A stretch of DNA of 64,000 nt from the NCBI GenBank assembly GCA_965261255.1, contig CBDHCQ010000004.1, positions 2,914,001-2,978,000 on the forward strand, written 5' to 3'. Shown piece by piece: positions 55,981 to 64,000 of the stretch. The first letter of the stretch is position 1; every line of letters begins with the position of its first letter. The notes under the pieces are model-generated. The model made no database searches and had not been told where the DNA came from. It saw only the letters and a list, made by a program, of their open reading frames with translations. The position numbers were made by a program, and so were the translations under genes. This stretch comes from Bin80 sp965261255. Lineage in GTDB: Bacteria; Bacteroidota; Rhodothermia; Rhodothermales; Bin80.

Positions 55981-57807
55981 ATGCTGCGTATCCTACTTCT
56001 TTGTGCACTCCAGCCGCTTCCGGTCTTCGCCGCGCAAGTAGCCGATAGCACTCTTTCGCTTCCTCCGATTACGGTTACCGCTTCGCGGGTACCCGTTTCT
56101 ATTGTGCTTGCCCCCATACGGACACAAGTGCTTGATCGCAGTGCGATCCTTGAATCTGGATCGCTGACCGTGGCCGATATACTGCGCCAACGCTCTGCAT
56201 TGTATGTACGACATTACGCCGGAGGACTATCAACATTTTCTCAGCGCGGTGGCACGGCCTCACAAACCCTAGTCCTGCTGGATGGCCACCGAATCGCAAG
56301 CCCGCAATTCGGACAACTGGATCTGTCCCTCTTGCCAACGATGCTGTTGAATGCCGTGGAGGTCACCTCCGGTGCCGGCGGAGTTCTATACGGCACCGAT
56401 GCCATTGGTGGTGTGGTAAACCTGCAAACGGCATCGTCCGAAAACCTCATCTCAGTACATGCCGAGACAGGAGCATGGGGGAAACGCTATGGCGCCGTCC
56501 ATGGCACCCTGCACCGCGGACGACTGACAGGCACAGTGTCAGGTGAGGTAGATCGATATAGGGGTGATTACCCGTACCTGAATCGTGCAATTTTTCCCCC
56601 GCAAGAATCGCCTCGTGAAGGAGGTGACCAACAAAAACATTCGATTTTCGGGTCACTGACATGGACTCGACCCAATGACGAATGGCGGGCAAGCGCGTGG
56701 TACAGTGACGCTGAACGTGGACTACCAAGCATCAATTCCAGTCTGCCTACTGGTGAGCGTCAGTGGGACGAGCATCTGCGGGTCTGGGGGCATGTCAAGC
56801 GGAAATGGTCATGGGGCTCATTGAAGGCTGGCAGCCTCACGCAGATAGGTGCGCTCCGTTACGTCAATCCACGTACACACATTGACAACACTGGCCGAAC
56901 GAGCACGTCGTCTATCCAGGCTAACATTGAGCTGGCGCCCATCCGGGCCTGGCAACTAAGTGGGGGAGTAGAAGCAGGATTTGGTCAAGCAGATCACCCA
57001 AGCCTGAAACAGGGCAATATGGAGCGTCATTTTGCTGCATACGCCTACGCGATACGGAGCTGGGGACCGATATCCATTTACCCAGCCCTGCGTCTGGATC
57101 ATTATGCCCGACCGAAAAGGATTACCCCAGTCATTCCCAGCCTCGGTGTAAATGTCCGTCTGAATCGCAACCTCCATCTAAAAAGCTCGGCAGCCTCGGC
57201 GTTTAGGATGCCCACCTTTAATGACCGGTTTTGGTTACCGGGGGGAAATCCAGATCTGAAACCTGAACGTGGTGAGAGCTACGATGCTGGCCTGATATGG
57301 CTGTATGGTGGGCTACAAATTGAAATGACCACCTTCATGACCCGGCTGCGCGATCAAATTGTGTGGCAACCCGTGCAGGCCGGGCACTGGGCACCGTTGA
57401 ACGTCAATCGTACGACCAATTATGGCCTGGAAGCCTCAGTTGATTTTCAGCGGGCCGTGACGGCGCGGATGAAAGCTCGTGCAGGTTTAGTGTGGACTCA
57501 TGTGGCGCAGAAGAGCGATTCGTTCTTGCGACTCGTCCCGCGAAACGCAATCAAAGGTCACACTCATCTCCGCTGGAGGTTCTTGGCAGCTAGTATTGCC
57601 GCAAGCTACACCGGCGCACTTGCAATAACGTCGGTTACGGAATCAAAGCCTTTTTTCCTGGTGCATGGCCAGCTGAAGATGCATACAGGTCCCGTTTCCC
57701 TGGGTGTTCACGGTGAAAATCTCCTGAATACCCGCTACGAATATCTGCCGGCCAATCCAATGCCTCCAAGGCAGGCACGGCTGGTTCTAACCCTCACATT
57801 TCGCTAA
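55981..57807 (+). CDS. btuB: TonB-dependent cobalamin receptor BtuB
   Basis: A 608-residue outer-membrane receptor. The signal peptide (LRILLLCALQPLPVFAAQ) is followed by the TonB box-like region LPPITVTASR. The plug domain has VADILRQRSALYVRHY, TFSQRGGTASQTLVLLDG and VLYGTDAIGGVVNLQT. A barrel follows, ending with a final aromatic-arginine strand (RLVLTLTFR). The frame is open to GTG 55927 but ATG 55981 opens directly on the signal peptide. The cobalamin riboswitch upstream makes B12 or a related corrinoid the likely cargo. The next gene starts 13 bases later and should be on the same transcript. Confidence 0.92.
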   Translation: MLRILLLCALQPLPVFAAQVADSTLSLPPITVTASRVPVSIVLAPIRTQVLDRSAILESGSLTVADILRQRSALYVRHYAGGLSTFSQRGGTASQTLVLLDGHRIASPQFGQLDLSLLPTMLLNAVEVTSGAGGVLYGTDAIGGVVNLQTASSENLISVHAETGAWGKRYGAVHGTLHRGRLTGTVSGEVDRYRGDYPYLNRAIFPPQESPREGGDQQKHSIFGSLTWTRPNDEWRASAWYSDAERGLPSINSSLPTGERQWDEHLRVWGHVKRKWSWGSLKAGSLTQIGALRYVNPRTHIDNTGRTSTSSIQANIELAPIRAWQLSGGVEAGFGQADHPSLKQGNMERHFAAYAYAIRSWGPISIYPALRLDHYARPKRITPVIPSLGVNVRLNRNLHLKSSAASAFRMPTFNDRFWLPGGNPDLKPERGESYDAGLIWLYGGLQIEMTTFMTRLRDQIVWQPVQAGHWAPLNVNRTTNYGLEASVDFQRAVTARMKARAGLVWTHVAQKSDSFLRLVPRNAIKGHTHLRWRFLAASIAASYTGALAITSVTESKPFFLVHGQLKMHTGPVSLGVHGENLLNTRYEYLPANPMPPRQARLVLTLTFR

Positions 57808-57820
57808 ACACTTTTCAAAA

Positions 57821-59155
57821 ATGACCAAGTTATTCCAGTTTTTCACTTTGATGTTGTTGACCGCCGCACCTGTCTCTGCGCAAGAGGTTCGCGGTGTGTA
57901 CGTCGCCAACCAGGGCAATTTTTCTGATTTTAATGGCTCGATTACATGGTATGATTTATCAACCGGTCAGACGGGAGAGGTTGGCCTTTTCAATCTTGCC
58001 CAAAGCATTACGCTTCACGGTGATTTTGGCTACGTCACATCAAATACGTCGCACAATGTGGATATCCTGGACTTATCCACTAACATGCGTGTCGGCCAGA
58101 TTCCTGGAGTGTCCAGTCCGCGATATATTAGCGTGATTGATCAAAACAAAGCCTACGTGTCTGAGCTGTTCTCAGCCAAAGTAAAGGTACTGGATCTGCA
58201 GTCACAGGCTGTATCCGACTCTGTAGACGTTGGCTCCAACCCTGAGGACATTGCCGTGGTGGGCAACCGTGCATTCGTAGCCAACTACGGATTTGGTAGA
58301 GACTCTACGCTTACGGTTATTGACATCCAGACCGATACGGTAATTGAAACGATTGATTTGGAGTGTGATGGTCCCCGGCACCTTGAAGTTGACCAGCAAG
58401 GCGATCTCTGGGCGTTTTGTAATGGCAACACAGTCTATAACGCAGACTTCACCGAGATACTCGAAAAAACCAACGGTGCAGCCGTCGTACTGAATCCGCA
58501 GACCGGTGATATTCTGAATCGCATTGAATTCAGCCACCAAGTCGGGGCAAGTGCCTCGGGCCAAGATTCCTATTACAGCCCTGAGAGCGAAGAGGTATTT
58601 CTTATTCGCAGTGACAGTGCGATGGTCTTGGTGTTTGACGCCACCACAAACATGTACAAGGAGTCTATACCCTTTCCGGGAGTCGAGGGCGTAGGCGGTT
58701 TGGCCTACGATGGGACCGCGCGCCTGTTCTACATCGGCCGGATCGTAAGCTTTGTAGAACCGGGATTCGTTCAGATCGCAAATCGGGATGACCTGTCAGA
58801 GGTGGGTCGATTCGTTACGGGAATTGGTCCGGCACATGTGGCCTTGTACAAGTCTCCCCCTGTCACAGCCACGGATGGATTTGACGTGCCACAAGTTGTA
58901 GGGTTGCTTCCGGCCTATCCGAACCCCTTTAATGATTCTACCACGCTCACTTTTGCGCTTGAACGTGCTCAGCAGGTATCTTTGACGATCTATGATGCAT
59001 TGGGTCGTGAGGTTGCCCGTCCAGTATCTGGTTTGTGGTCGGCCGGAGAACATCGCGTTGTTTGGGAGGCGGACCAGTTGCCGGCGGGGACTTATTTCAG
59101 CCGGCTGATGATTGATGGTCAGATAGCCACCGGAAAGCTTGTGCGCATGCATTAA
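57821..59155 (+). CDS. BtuG-like YncE-type beta-propeller with type IX secretion sorting domain
   Basis: A 444-residue protein: signal peptide (FFTLMLLTAAPVSAQ), then YncE-type blades such as GVYVANQGNFSDFNGSITWY, RYISVIDQNKAYVSELFSAK and NPEDIAVVGNRAFVANYGFG. The C-terminal 75 residues form a T9SS type A sorting domain: AYPNPFNDSTTLTF, LTIYDALGREVARPV, LPAGTYFSR and KLVRMH. In Bacteroides, BtuG is a surface propeller lipoprotein that captures B12 and sits on BtuB. Here the same fold follows btuB under the same riboswitch, but is exported by T9SS rather than by a lipid anchor. The corrinoid-binding role is inferred from context. Confidence 0.8.
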   Translation: MTKLFQFFTLMLLTAAPVSAQEVRGVYVANQGNFSDFNGSITWYDLSTGQTGEVGLFNLAQSITLHGDFGYVTSNTSHNVDILDLSTNMRVGQIPGVSSPRYISVIDQNKAYVSELFSAKVKVLDLQSQAVSDSVDVGSNPEDIAVVGNRAFVANYGFGRDSTLTVIDIQTDTVIETIDLECDGPRHLEVDQQGDLWAFCNGNTVYNADFTEILEKTNGAAVVLNPQTGDILNRIEFSHQVGASASGQDSYYSPESEEVFLIRSDSAMVLVFDATTNMYKESIPFPGVEGVGGLAYDGTARLFYIGRIVSFVEPGFVQIANRDDLSEVGRFVTGIGPAHVALYKSPPVTATDGFDVPQVVGLLPAYPNPFNDSTTLTFALERAQQVSLTIYDALGREVARPVSGLWSAGEHRVVWEADQLPAGTYFSRLMIDGQIATGKLVRMH

Positions 59156-59160
59156 ACAGA

Positions 59161-59193
59161 AAGCGCGCGCGATGACAAACACCGCGCGCGCTT
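59161..59193 (+). terminator. Strong intrinsic-type hairpin after the btu operon
   Basis: A perfect 11-bp stem, AAGCGCGCGCG with CGCGCGCGCTT, around an 11-base loop, 6 bases after the stop of the propeller gene. The following sequence has only a short T content (AATCTTG). It would also serve the convergent gene at 59243. Confidence 0.8.
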
Positions 59194-59242
59194 AATCTTG
59201 CAAGTCCAACCTATTCGGTTAGGCTGGACATAAATCTGACGG

Positions 59243-59677
59243 TTACCCCGTGACCGGGTTCTGATGATTATTGTAATAGTCGTTTAATACTGATGCCACT
59301 GTCAACCGTCCTTCGTCAAACTCTGCCTGCGTGGTATTACGAGCTAGAAAATCCTGGGCACGATTGCCTCCAATAGCTTGAAGCAAAGCTAAAGCCAGTT
59401 TGCGATTCTTTGAGGATTTTGATTCTTCGTAGACCTTGTATAGTAGTGATCTCTGGTCAGCCAGATTAACCTTGTCTCGGTAAAGTGTGGCCAACACAAT
59501 GGCGTTCTTGAGTGTCTGCTCACGGACCGACTGGTATTCAGAGTCCAACGAAGTTTCAAGTTGAGCGATTGCCAGATTCCACCGAACGGTTTCGTCTGTA
59601 AGTACTGGAGTGCTGTCCTGTGCAAGGACGGGTGCTGCGAACAACACCAGGAGACAAAAAGCGAGAAGTTGTTTCAT
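59243..59677 (-). CDS. Small exported protein of unknown function
   Basis: A 144-residue protein with a signal peptide (KQLLAFCLLVLFAAPVLAQ). The mature part is almost wholly helical, with heptad-like spacing (WNLAIAQLETSLDSEY, TLKNAIVLATLYRDKV, ALALLQAIGGNRAQDFLA). It has no cysteine after the signal and no recognised motif. Helical repeats of this kind can resemble small HEAT or TPR-like proteins. It converges with the btu operon across a shared hairpin and is divergent from the glycosylase gene. Confidence 0.65.
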   Translation of the reverse strand: MKQLLAFCLLVLFAAPVLAQDSTPVLTDETVRWNLAIAQLETSLDSEYQSVREQTLKNAIVLATLYRDKVNLADQRSLLYKVYEESKSSKNRKLALALLQAIGGNRAQDFLARNTTQAEFDEGRLTVASVLNDYYNNHQNPVTG

Positions 59678-59795
59678 TGTATTGGGGAGGGTTGAGTTTA
59701 AATGGGAACCTGCGTGTCAGTACGGAAAATGCTTTACATAGGTTACATTGTGTACCAATTTTTTTCCACAAATATTCGATTATCGCAATTTCGCA

Positions 59796-60413
59796 ATGCA
59801 CTCCTTTAACGCTGACGAAGCTGTGAGCGCCCTTCGGGCCTCCGACGCACACATGGCTGATCTGATAGCTCGAGTAGGCCCCTTTGAACTGGCTTTGACC
59901 GATGAATGGAGCCCCTTCCAGGCATTGGTGCGCTCTGTCATCTTTCAGCAGATTTCAACACATGCCGGTCGGGCGATTCAGGGTCGCCTGTTCAGCTTGT
60001 TTGATGGCAGCGCCCCCGAACCTGATGCAGTGCTTCAAACAACGCCGGAGAAATTAAGGGGCGTAGGCCTCTCCCAAGCCAAGGAAAAAACCATTCGAAA
60101 CTTGGCCGAACACGCAGCTGACGGTACGCTCCCGGATCGAGCCGCCATGGAAAAGCTGACGGATGAAGAAATAATCGAAACGCTGACCATGCACCGCGGT
60201 ATTGGCATTTGGACTGCCCAGATGCTCCTCATCTTCAACCTAGGGCGCCCAGATGTGTGGCCTGTCACGGACCTCGGCGTCCGGCGAGGCTATAAGATCG
60301 CCTATGATTTGGATGAACTTCCTATGCCATCCGAACTACGTGACGTAGGTGATCGCTGGAAGCCGTTCCGTAGCATTGCGAGTTGGTATCTTTGGCGGGC
60401 AAATGACCTCTAA
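59796..60413 (+). CDS. AlkA-type DNA-3-methyladenine glycosylase
   Basis: A 205-residue HhH-GPD base-excision repair enzyme that removes alkylated purines. It shows PFQALVRSVIFQQISTHAGR, the helix-hairpin-helix GIGIWTAQMLLIFNLG, and the catalytic Asp in VWPVTDLGVRRGY. FRSIASWYLWR at the end is typical of the AlkA/MagIII group. The frame opens earlier (59748), but ATG 59796 matches the usual short N-terminus. It is a single gene downstream of a divergent small secreted gene. Confidence 0.92.
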   Translation: MHSFNADEAVSALRASDAHMADLIARVGPFELALTDEWSPFQALVRSVIFQQISTHAGRAIQGRLFSLFDGSAPEPDAVLQTTPEKLRGVGLSQAKEKTIRNLAEHAADGTLPDRAAMEKLTDEEIIETLTMHRGIGIWTAQMLLIFNLGRPDVWPVTDLGVRRGYKIAYDLDELPMPSELRDVGDRWKPFRSIASWYLWRANDL

Positions 60414-61124
60414 GTCGGTTCCGGCGGGAATCAGCACTTGGCCCGATCCCACCGTTTTATAGCTAAATTGGGTAACTATCGTACGGTTAGCACCAATAGT
60501 AGTTGAAACCTAGCCCAGCGCCCGATCCTAATTTCGCCAGGTGGTTTGGCGAAGTTGGATCAGTACTAGAAATGACGTATCATAGACCGGCGAAATACTT
60601 TTCAGCAGGTAGCACACGTCACCGTATTCTCTCTTTTGATTCTACTGGCATTTGTGTGGAACAGGCTTATTCAGTCAGGGTCTGGGATCCATTCTTCCAC
60701 AGAAGAAGCTATCTAGTTTGGTGTGCAAATGTCTGAGATGTTACGGTAGCAAGAATTGACGAGCCCTGCACCAATGTCTGATATAGCAGGACGCTCCGTG
60801 ACTGGGGTGAGCTTATGTGGCGCTATGTTTTTTGCAATAGTCTCGAATTAATAAGGAAATAACTAATAATACCGGATATATGACAGAGAAAGAACATAAT
60901 TGACGGAAACAATACTTGAATCGTTACTAAATTTTCAGGGAAATAGTGAGGGGCATGTCTATAGCGCTGTGATGGTCCGCTGGCTATGCAATGTTCACAA
61001 GGCGAGTGCGGTGTACCTGTGTCATGCTCCGCCTCGGAACACGCCATTGTGGTGGCCTGGATCTATATCCACAACAATTCCAGTAGAACCTCTCTTTTAA
61101 TCAAAATATTTCATGGAGATTCCG
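60414..61124. other. Long spacer upstream of the McrBC locus
   Basis: About 710 bases with no firm gene. A frame at 60503-60736 contains RHRILSFDSTG, which resembles a blade of the 6-bladed propeller family (compare ILRFDSTG in the genes near 25.9 and 27.2 kb), but it has no signal and no second blade. It may be a remnant or chance. The promoter of the restriction locus should be near 60850-61120. Confidence 0.35.
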
Positions 61125-61184
61125 ATGAACGACGCGAGTTCCTTCCGTAGAGAAGTGGAATGGATAAGCCGAATACGCAAATGA
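61125..61184 (+). CDS. Short 19-residue ORF overlapping the start of mcrB
   Basis: It starts at ATG 61125 after a GGAG placed 7 bases upstream and encodes MNDASSFRREVEWISRIRK. Its TGA (61182-61184) overlaps an in-frame ATG of mcrB at 61181 (ATGA), while the upstream mcrB ATG (61160) lies inside it. This layout suggests leader translation coupled to mcrB. It may be a regulatory leader or a chance frame. Confidence 0.35.
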   Translation: MNDASSFRREVEWISRIRK

Positions 61185-63883
61185 AAGAACTATTCCAATG
61201 GGTGCCATGGTTTGACGAACTGGCAACGAGGGTAAGGGAGGGCCAGAGAGAGTACCTCGTAGAGAAAGTGAAAAAGATAGACTGGGGAAGAGGGACAGTA
61301 GCCGTGCTTGCGGACGGAGAGAATAGGGCCGACCCGTTTACGTTCTTTTACCATCTTGCATCAATTGCGGGCGGTACAGCGGAAAAAAGGATGACGATCT
61401 ACAAGAGCGTCGCGGATGTTTTTGGAATCGAGAGCCCCCTTGACTACAGCAACGGCGACTGCTTCATCTTCCCAAGTCCGCCTAGCTTAAATGTTAGGTT
61501 CAATAATAACGCCGAGGATAATACACAGCTTCTCTGGGAGGTGTTTAATCAGGCATGTCTGCGTAACGGTACGGCTTCCGATGTTGACCTAACCGATAGC
61601 TTCCACAAGATGCTGGGAATCAATGGAGTCGGTGTCCCGAAGCTTACGCAAGCTCTCTTTCTGGTCAATCCGAGGGCATTTTTGCCCTTTGATCTAGCAG
61701 CCGTCCTACCGCTGGGCATTGGAAAATACCAAAAGCCCCCAAAAAACCTTTCCTGGGCTGAATATCTAAATGAAATTAAAAGAATTCGGGATGCGTTTTC
61801 CGGCTGTCAATGCTACGAAATTAATGTTATCAGTTACCTGTGGACAACCAAAAGCGATGACCTTCCGCGCGAAAACATTCGCTGGTATCAGATTAACGCA
61901 ACTGCGGATAGATGTATCGACTTTCTAGAGAACAATTGGGTCTACCACGGAAAACCGGGCGTGTGCGTCCCGGTTTTCCAACGAAATATACCACTTAACA
62001 AACCTGAACCTGGGGATGTCATCTTTTTGCACTCAGGAAGACACAATGTGTACGGGATCGGTGTCGTGTACCGTAACGATTATCACGAACCATTGCGTGC
62101 GAACGGTCGAATTCACGTGCTGTGGATAAACAAGGAGCAGCGGCGCGATGTGGATATCGTCACTCCGTTGACTCCTTTTTCACATGTTGATATGGACTCC
62201 TACCAAGTCCTGACCAACGTTCCTGCCTATACAGCGATCTTGGGTTTGTTGTCTGGACCTCCAATAAAACACGATACCGAGCAATGGCATGAGGGATTGA
62301 TCCGGAATACCCCACCCGGTAAAGATAGCGTAACTACGCCTCCCATACAGGCCGAAGCTAAGCACTGGTATAAGGAGCAGTTCAAATCGGCTCGGGTGTG
62401 GGTGTTCAATGTAAGTAAGAAACACTGGAAAGAGTTCAAAGAGAAGCACATTATTGCGATCGGATGGGATGACCTTGGCGATCTTCAAACAATTGATGAT
62501 AAAGAGGACATATCAAACCGGCTCCAAGATATTACCGGCGTCTCGAATCCAAAAAACGACTCACTTGCCTGTTATCAGTTTGCCCACGAAATGCAACCCG
62601 GAGACCCTGTCATTGCCATTCAGGGAGGCCACTCACTGTTGGGATACGGTGTCATTGAATCAGACTACACGTTTGATGAGAGCCGTCCCGAAGCTCGGCA
62701 CGTGCGCAAGATCAAGTGGATAAAGATCGGTAGTTGGACTTTGCCCGAGAGACGTTGTATTACCGCAAAGACGCTCACCGATTTCAGTCGCTGGAAATGG
62801 TGGTTCTTATTCGCTTTCCGACTCATGGAGATATCAAACCCGCTGCCGTCTACTAGCAACCACAAGCTAAACCAAATCCTCTTTGGTCCCCCGGGCACCG
62901 GAAAGACCTATAGCACGACCGCCCGCGCCATGGCCATCGTCAAGGGTATCAAGATAGAAGAAGTAACCGAGGAGCACCGCAAGGAATTTCGTGATCTTCG
63001 CTTTGATTCGAACAAAGGATCTGGCCAGATCGAGATGGTTACTTTCCATCAAAACTATTCCTACGAAGACTTCGTCGAAGGCATCCGCCCCAGCCTCGCT
63101 AAGGAAGGTGGGCTCGACTACGAACTCCGTCCCGGAGTATTCAGAAAGATTGTAAAGGCCGCGCTGGACAATCCACACTGCCGTTTCGTGCTGATTATTG
63201 ATGAGATCAACCGAGGCAACATCCCCAAGATTCTCGGCGATCTCATCACGCTGATCGAACCATCTCGCCGCCTCGGTCAGAACAACGAAACCACGGTAAC
63301 CTTGCCGTATTCCGGTGACAGCTTTGGAGTTCCAGAGAATCTCTTCATCATCGGCACGATGAATACGGCTGATCGCTCCATCCTTCCTCTCGACATCGCG
63401 CTCCGACGCAGGTTTGACCATGTGGAGATGATGCCCGACCCTGACCATAAACTCATCTCCGATAACGTTGACGGGATCAATCTTCGTAAGATGCTGAAGG
63501 CAATCAACGCACGTATCTCTCAACACCTGGATCGCGAACGTCAGATCGGTCACACCTATTTCTTCAATGTGGAGGATGTTAGGTCGCTGGCTGATAAATT
63601 CCAAACTGCTATCCTTCCCCTATTGCTGGAGTATTTCTACGATGACTGGTCAAAGGCCCGTAAAATTCTTGGGAAAGCAGATTTCATTGAGGAGCAAGAC
63701 AGCAGCAAGAATCCATACCTAGAAAATCAGACGGAGGAAGACCCGATGGTTTCACGTACCTACGAGATACGCCCCCCACAGGCAGAGGAATGGCTGGATC
63801 CAGACCAATACCGACGCATCTACGAAAATAGCGGGATCACTGACAGCAGTCAGCAGAAAGTCAAGGGTTCAGGCACCACTTGA
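61160..63883 (+). CDS. mcrB: McrB-like GTPase of a modification-dependent restriction system
   Basis: A 907-residue protein. The C-terminal AAA+ GTPase has Walker A LFGPPGTGKTYSTTARA near residue 575, Walker B FVLIIDEINRGNIPK, and the McrB signature GTMNTADRSILPLDIALRRRF. The N-terminal 560 residues are not the E. coli DNA-binding domain. After a helical region, two modules look like EVE/PUA-type readers of modified bases: EPGDVIFLHSGRHNVYGIGV near residue 290 and RVWVFNVSKKHWKEF to HSLLGYGVIES near 415-505. Such readers recognise methylated or hydroxymethylated cytosine. ATG 61181 (coupled to the short upstream ORF) is the alternative start. mcrC follows 17 bases downstream. Confidence 0.9.
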   Translation: MDKPNTQMKELFQWVPWFDELATRVREGQREYLVEKVKKIDWGRGTVAVLADGENRADPFTFFYHLASIAGGTAEKRMTIYKSVADVFGIESPLDYSNGDCFIFPSPPSLNVRFNNNAEDNTQLLWEVFNQACLRNGTASDVDLTDSFHKMLGINGVGVPKLTQALFLVNPRAFLPFDLAAVLPLGIGKYQKPPKNLSWAEYLNEIKRIRDAFSGCQCYEINVISYLWTTKSDDLPRENIRWYQINATADRCIDFLENNWVYHGKPGVCVPVFQRNIPLNKPEPGDVIFLHSGRHNVYGIGVVYRNDYHEPLRANGRIHVLWINKEQRRDVDIVTPLTPFSHVDMDSYQVLTNVPAYTAILGLLSGPPIKHDTEQWHEGLIRNTPPGKDSVTTPPIQAEAKHWYKEQFKSARVWVFNVSKKHWKEFKEKHIIAIGWDDLGDLQTIDDKEDISNRLQDITGVSNPKNDSLACYQFAHEMQPGDPVIAIQGGHSLLGYGVIESDYTFDESRPEARHVRKIKWIKIGSWTLPERRCITAKTLTDFSRWKWWFLFAFRLMEISNPLPSTSNHKLNQILFGPPGTGKTYSTTARAMAIVKGIKIEEVTEEHRKEFRDLRFDSNKGSGQIEMVTFHQNYSYEDFVEGIRPSLAKEGGLDYELRPGVFRKIVKAALDNPHCRFVLIIDEINRGNIPKILGDLITLIEPSRRLGQNNETTVTLPYSGDSFGVPENLFIIGTMNTADRSILPLDIALRRRFDHVEMMPDPDHKLISDNVDGINLRKMLKAINARISQHLDRERQIGHTYFFNVEDVRSLADKFQTAILPLLLEYFYDDWSKARKILGKADFIEEQDSSKNPYLENQTEEDPMVSRTYEIRPPQAEEWLDPDQYRRIYENSGITDSSQQKVKGSGTT

Positions 63884-63900
63884 AGTATTGGCTTGAACCT

Positions 63901-64000
63901 ATGCCTAGCGTCTACACCATTCTGGAGTACGAGAAGTTTCCAATACTCGATAAGCATGACCTACGTGAGCTGGAGTCCTTACACCATAAGACCAATGTCT
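63901..64000 (+). CDS. mcrC: McrC-like nuclease subunit, N-terminal part
   Basis: ATG 63901 opens a frame that runs off the right edge: MPSVYTILEYEKFPILDK, then HDLRELESLHHKTNV. A short strand ending in 'EYEK/EYG' followed by a helical stretch is the usual McrC start. The position just after mcrB supports the call. McrC supplies the PD-(D/E)XK nuclease and stimulates the McrB GTPase; those domains are outside the window. Confidence 0.65.
   Translation, partial: MPSVYTILEYEKFPILDKHDLRELESLHHKTNV

Noticed and set aside
1..64000. CRISPR arrays, tRNA and rRNA genes, replication origin
   Set aside because: No regularly spaced short repeats, no tRNA T-loop/acceptor pairing and no rRNA or DnaA-box cluster were recognised.

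Overview
The window looks like chromosomal DNA from a member of the Bacteroidota/Rhodothermota branch. The evidence is a type IX secretion sorting domain with a YPNPFN motif, WG repeats, several '6-bladed beta-propeller' lipoproteins, a long TamB, a BtuB partnered by a YncE-type propeller, sulfatase and Tat-exported Gfo/Idh/MocA genes, and weak Shine-Dalgarno sites. The species cannot be told from the sequence. No rRNA, tRNA or CRISPR array was seen.

Left part (1-13.3 kb) is mostly housekeeping: the start of a phosphohexomutase, heme A synthesis (ctaA-ctaB), rlmN, panC with a downstream WG-repeat gene, fumC, an HtrA/DegP-type protease, aroB, a sulfatase and a Tat-exported oxidoreductase. From 13.5 to 28.5 kb the DNA is more accessory. 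It holds a propeller lipoprotein gene broken by an IS1182-like element, a methyltransferase, a DUF418 membrane protein, and an operon of a PEP-hydrolase-like barrel, a cupin and a large propeller-cupredoxin-ThuA fusion. It also holds an aminotransferase and a decayed tandem duplication of a three-gene unit: Cys-rich exported peptide, propeller lipoprotein, thioredoxin-like membrane protein.

From 29.6 to 35.4 kb lies a methionine operon. An ArsR-methyltransferase regulator (SahR-like) is fused in frame to MetF and followed by methionine synthase split into two genes with a 24-codon ORF between them. A 7Fe ferredoxin, a HAD hydrolase, an AddB/AddA-like recombination pair, hemL, a sialate O-acetylesterase-like lipoprotein and tamB follow.

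From 52.0 to 54.0 kb an apparently intact copy of the three-gene unit (Cys-rich peptide, propeller, CxxC membrane protein) sits next to an IS5-like element. At 55.6-59.2 kb a cobalamin riboswitch precedes btuB and a T9SS-tagged YncE-type propeller, which resembles the BtuB-BtuG pair of Bacteroides; imported B12 would serve the MetH encoded in the same window. The right end carries an AlkA-like glycosylase and an McrBC-type modification-dependent restriction locus with a short ORF coupled to mcrB; mcrC runs off the edge.

The best candidate for an undescribed system is the recurring Cys-rich peptide / propeller lipoprotein / thioredoxin-like membrane protein module. The SahR-MetF fusion with split MetH and the T9SS BtuG-like protein come next.
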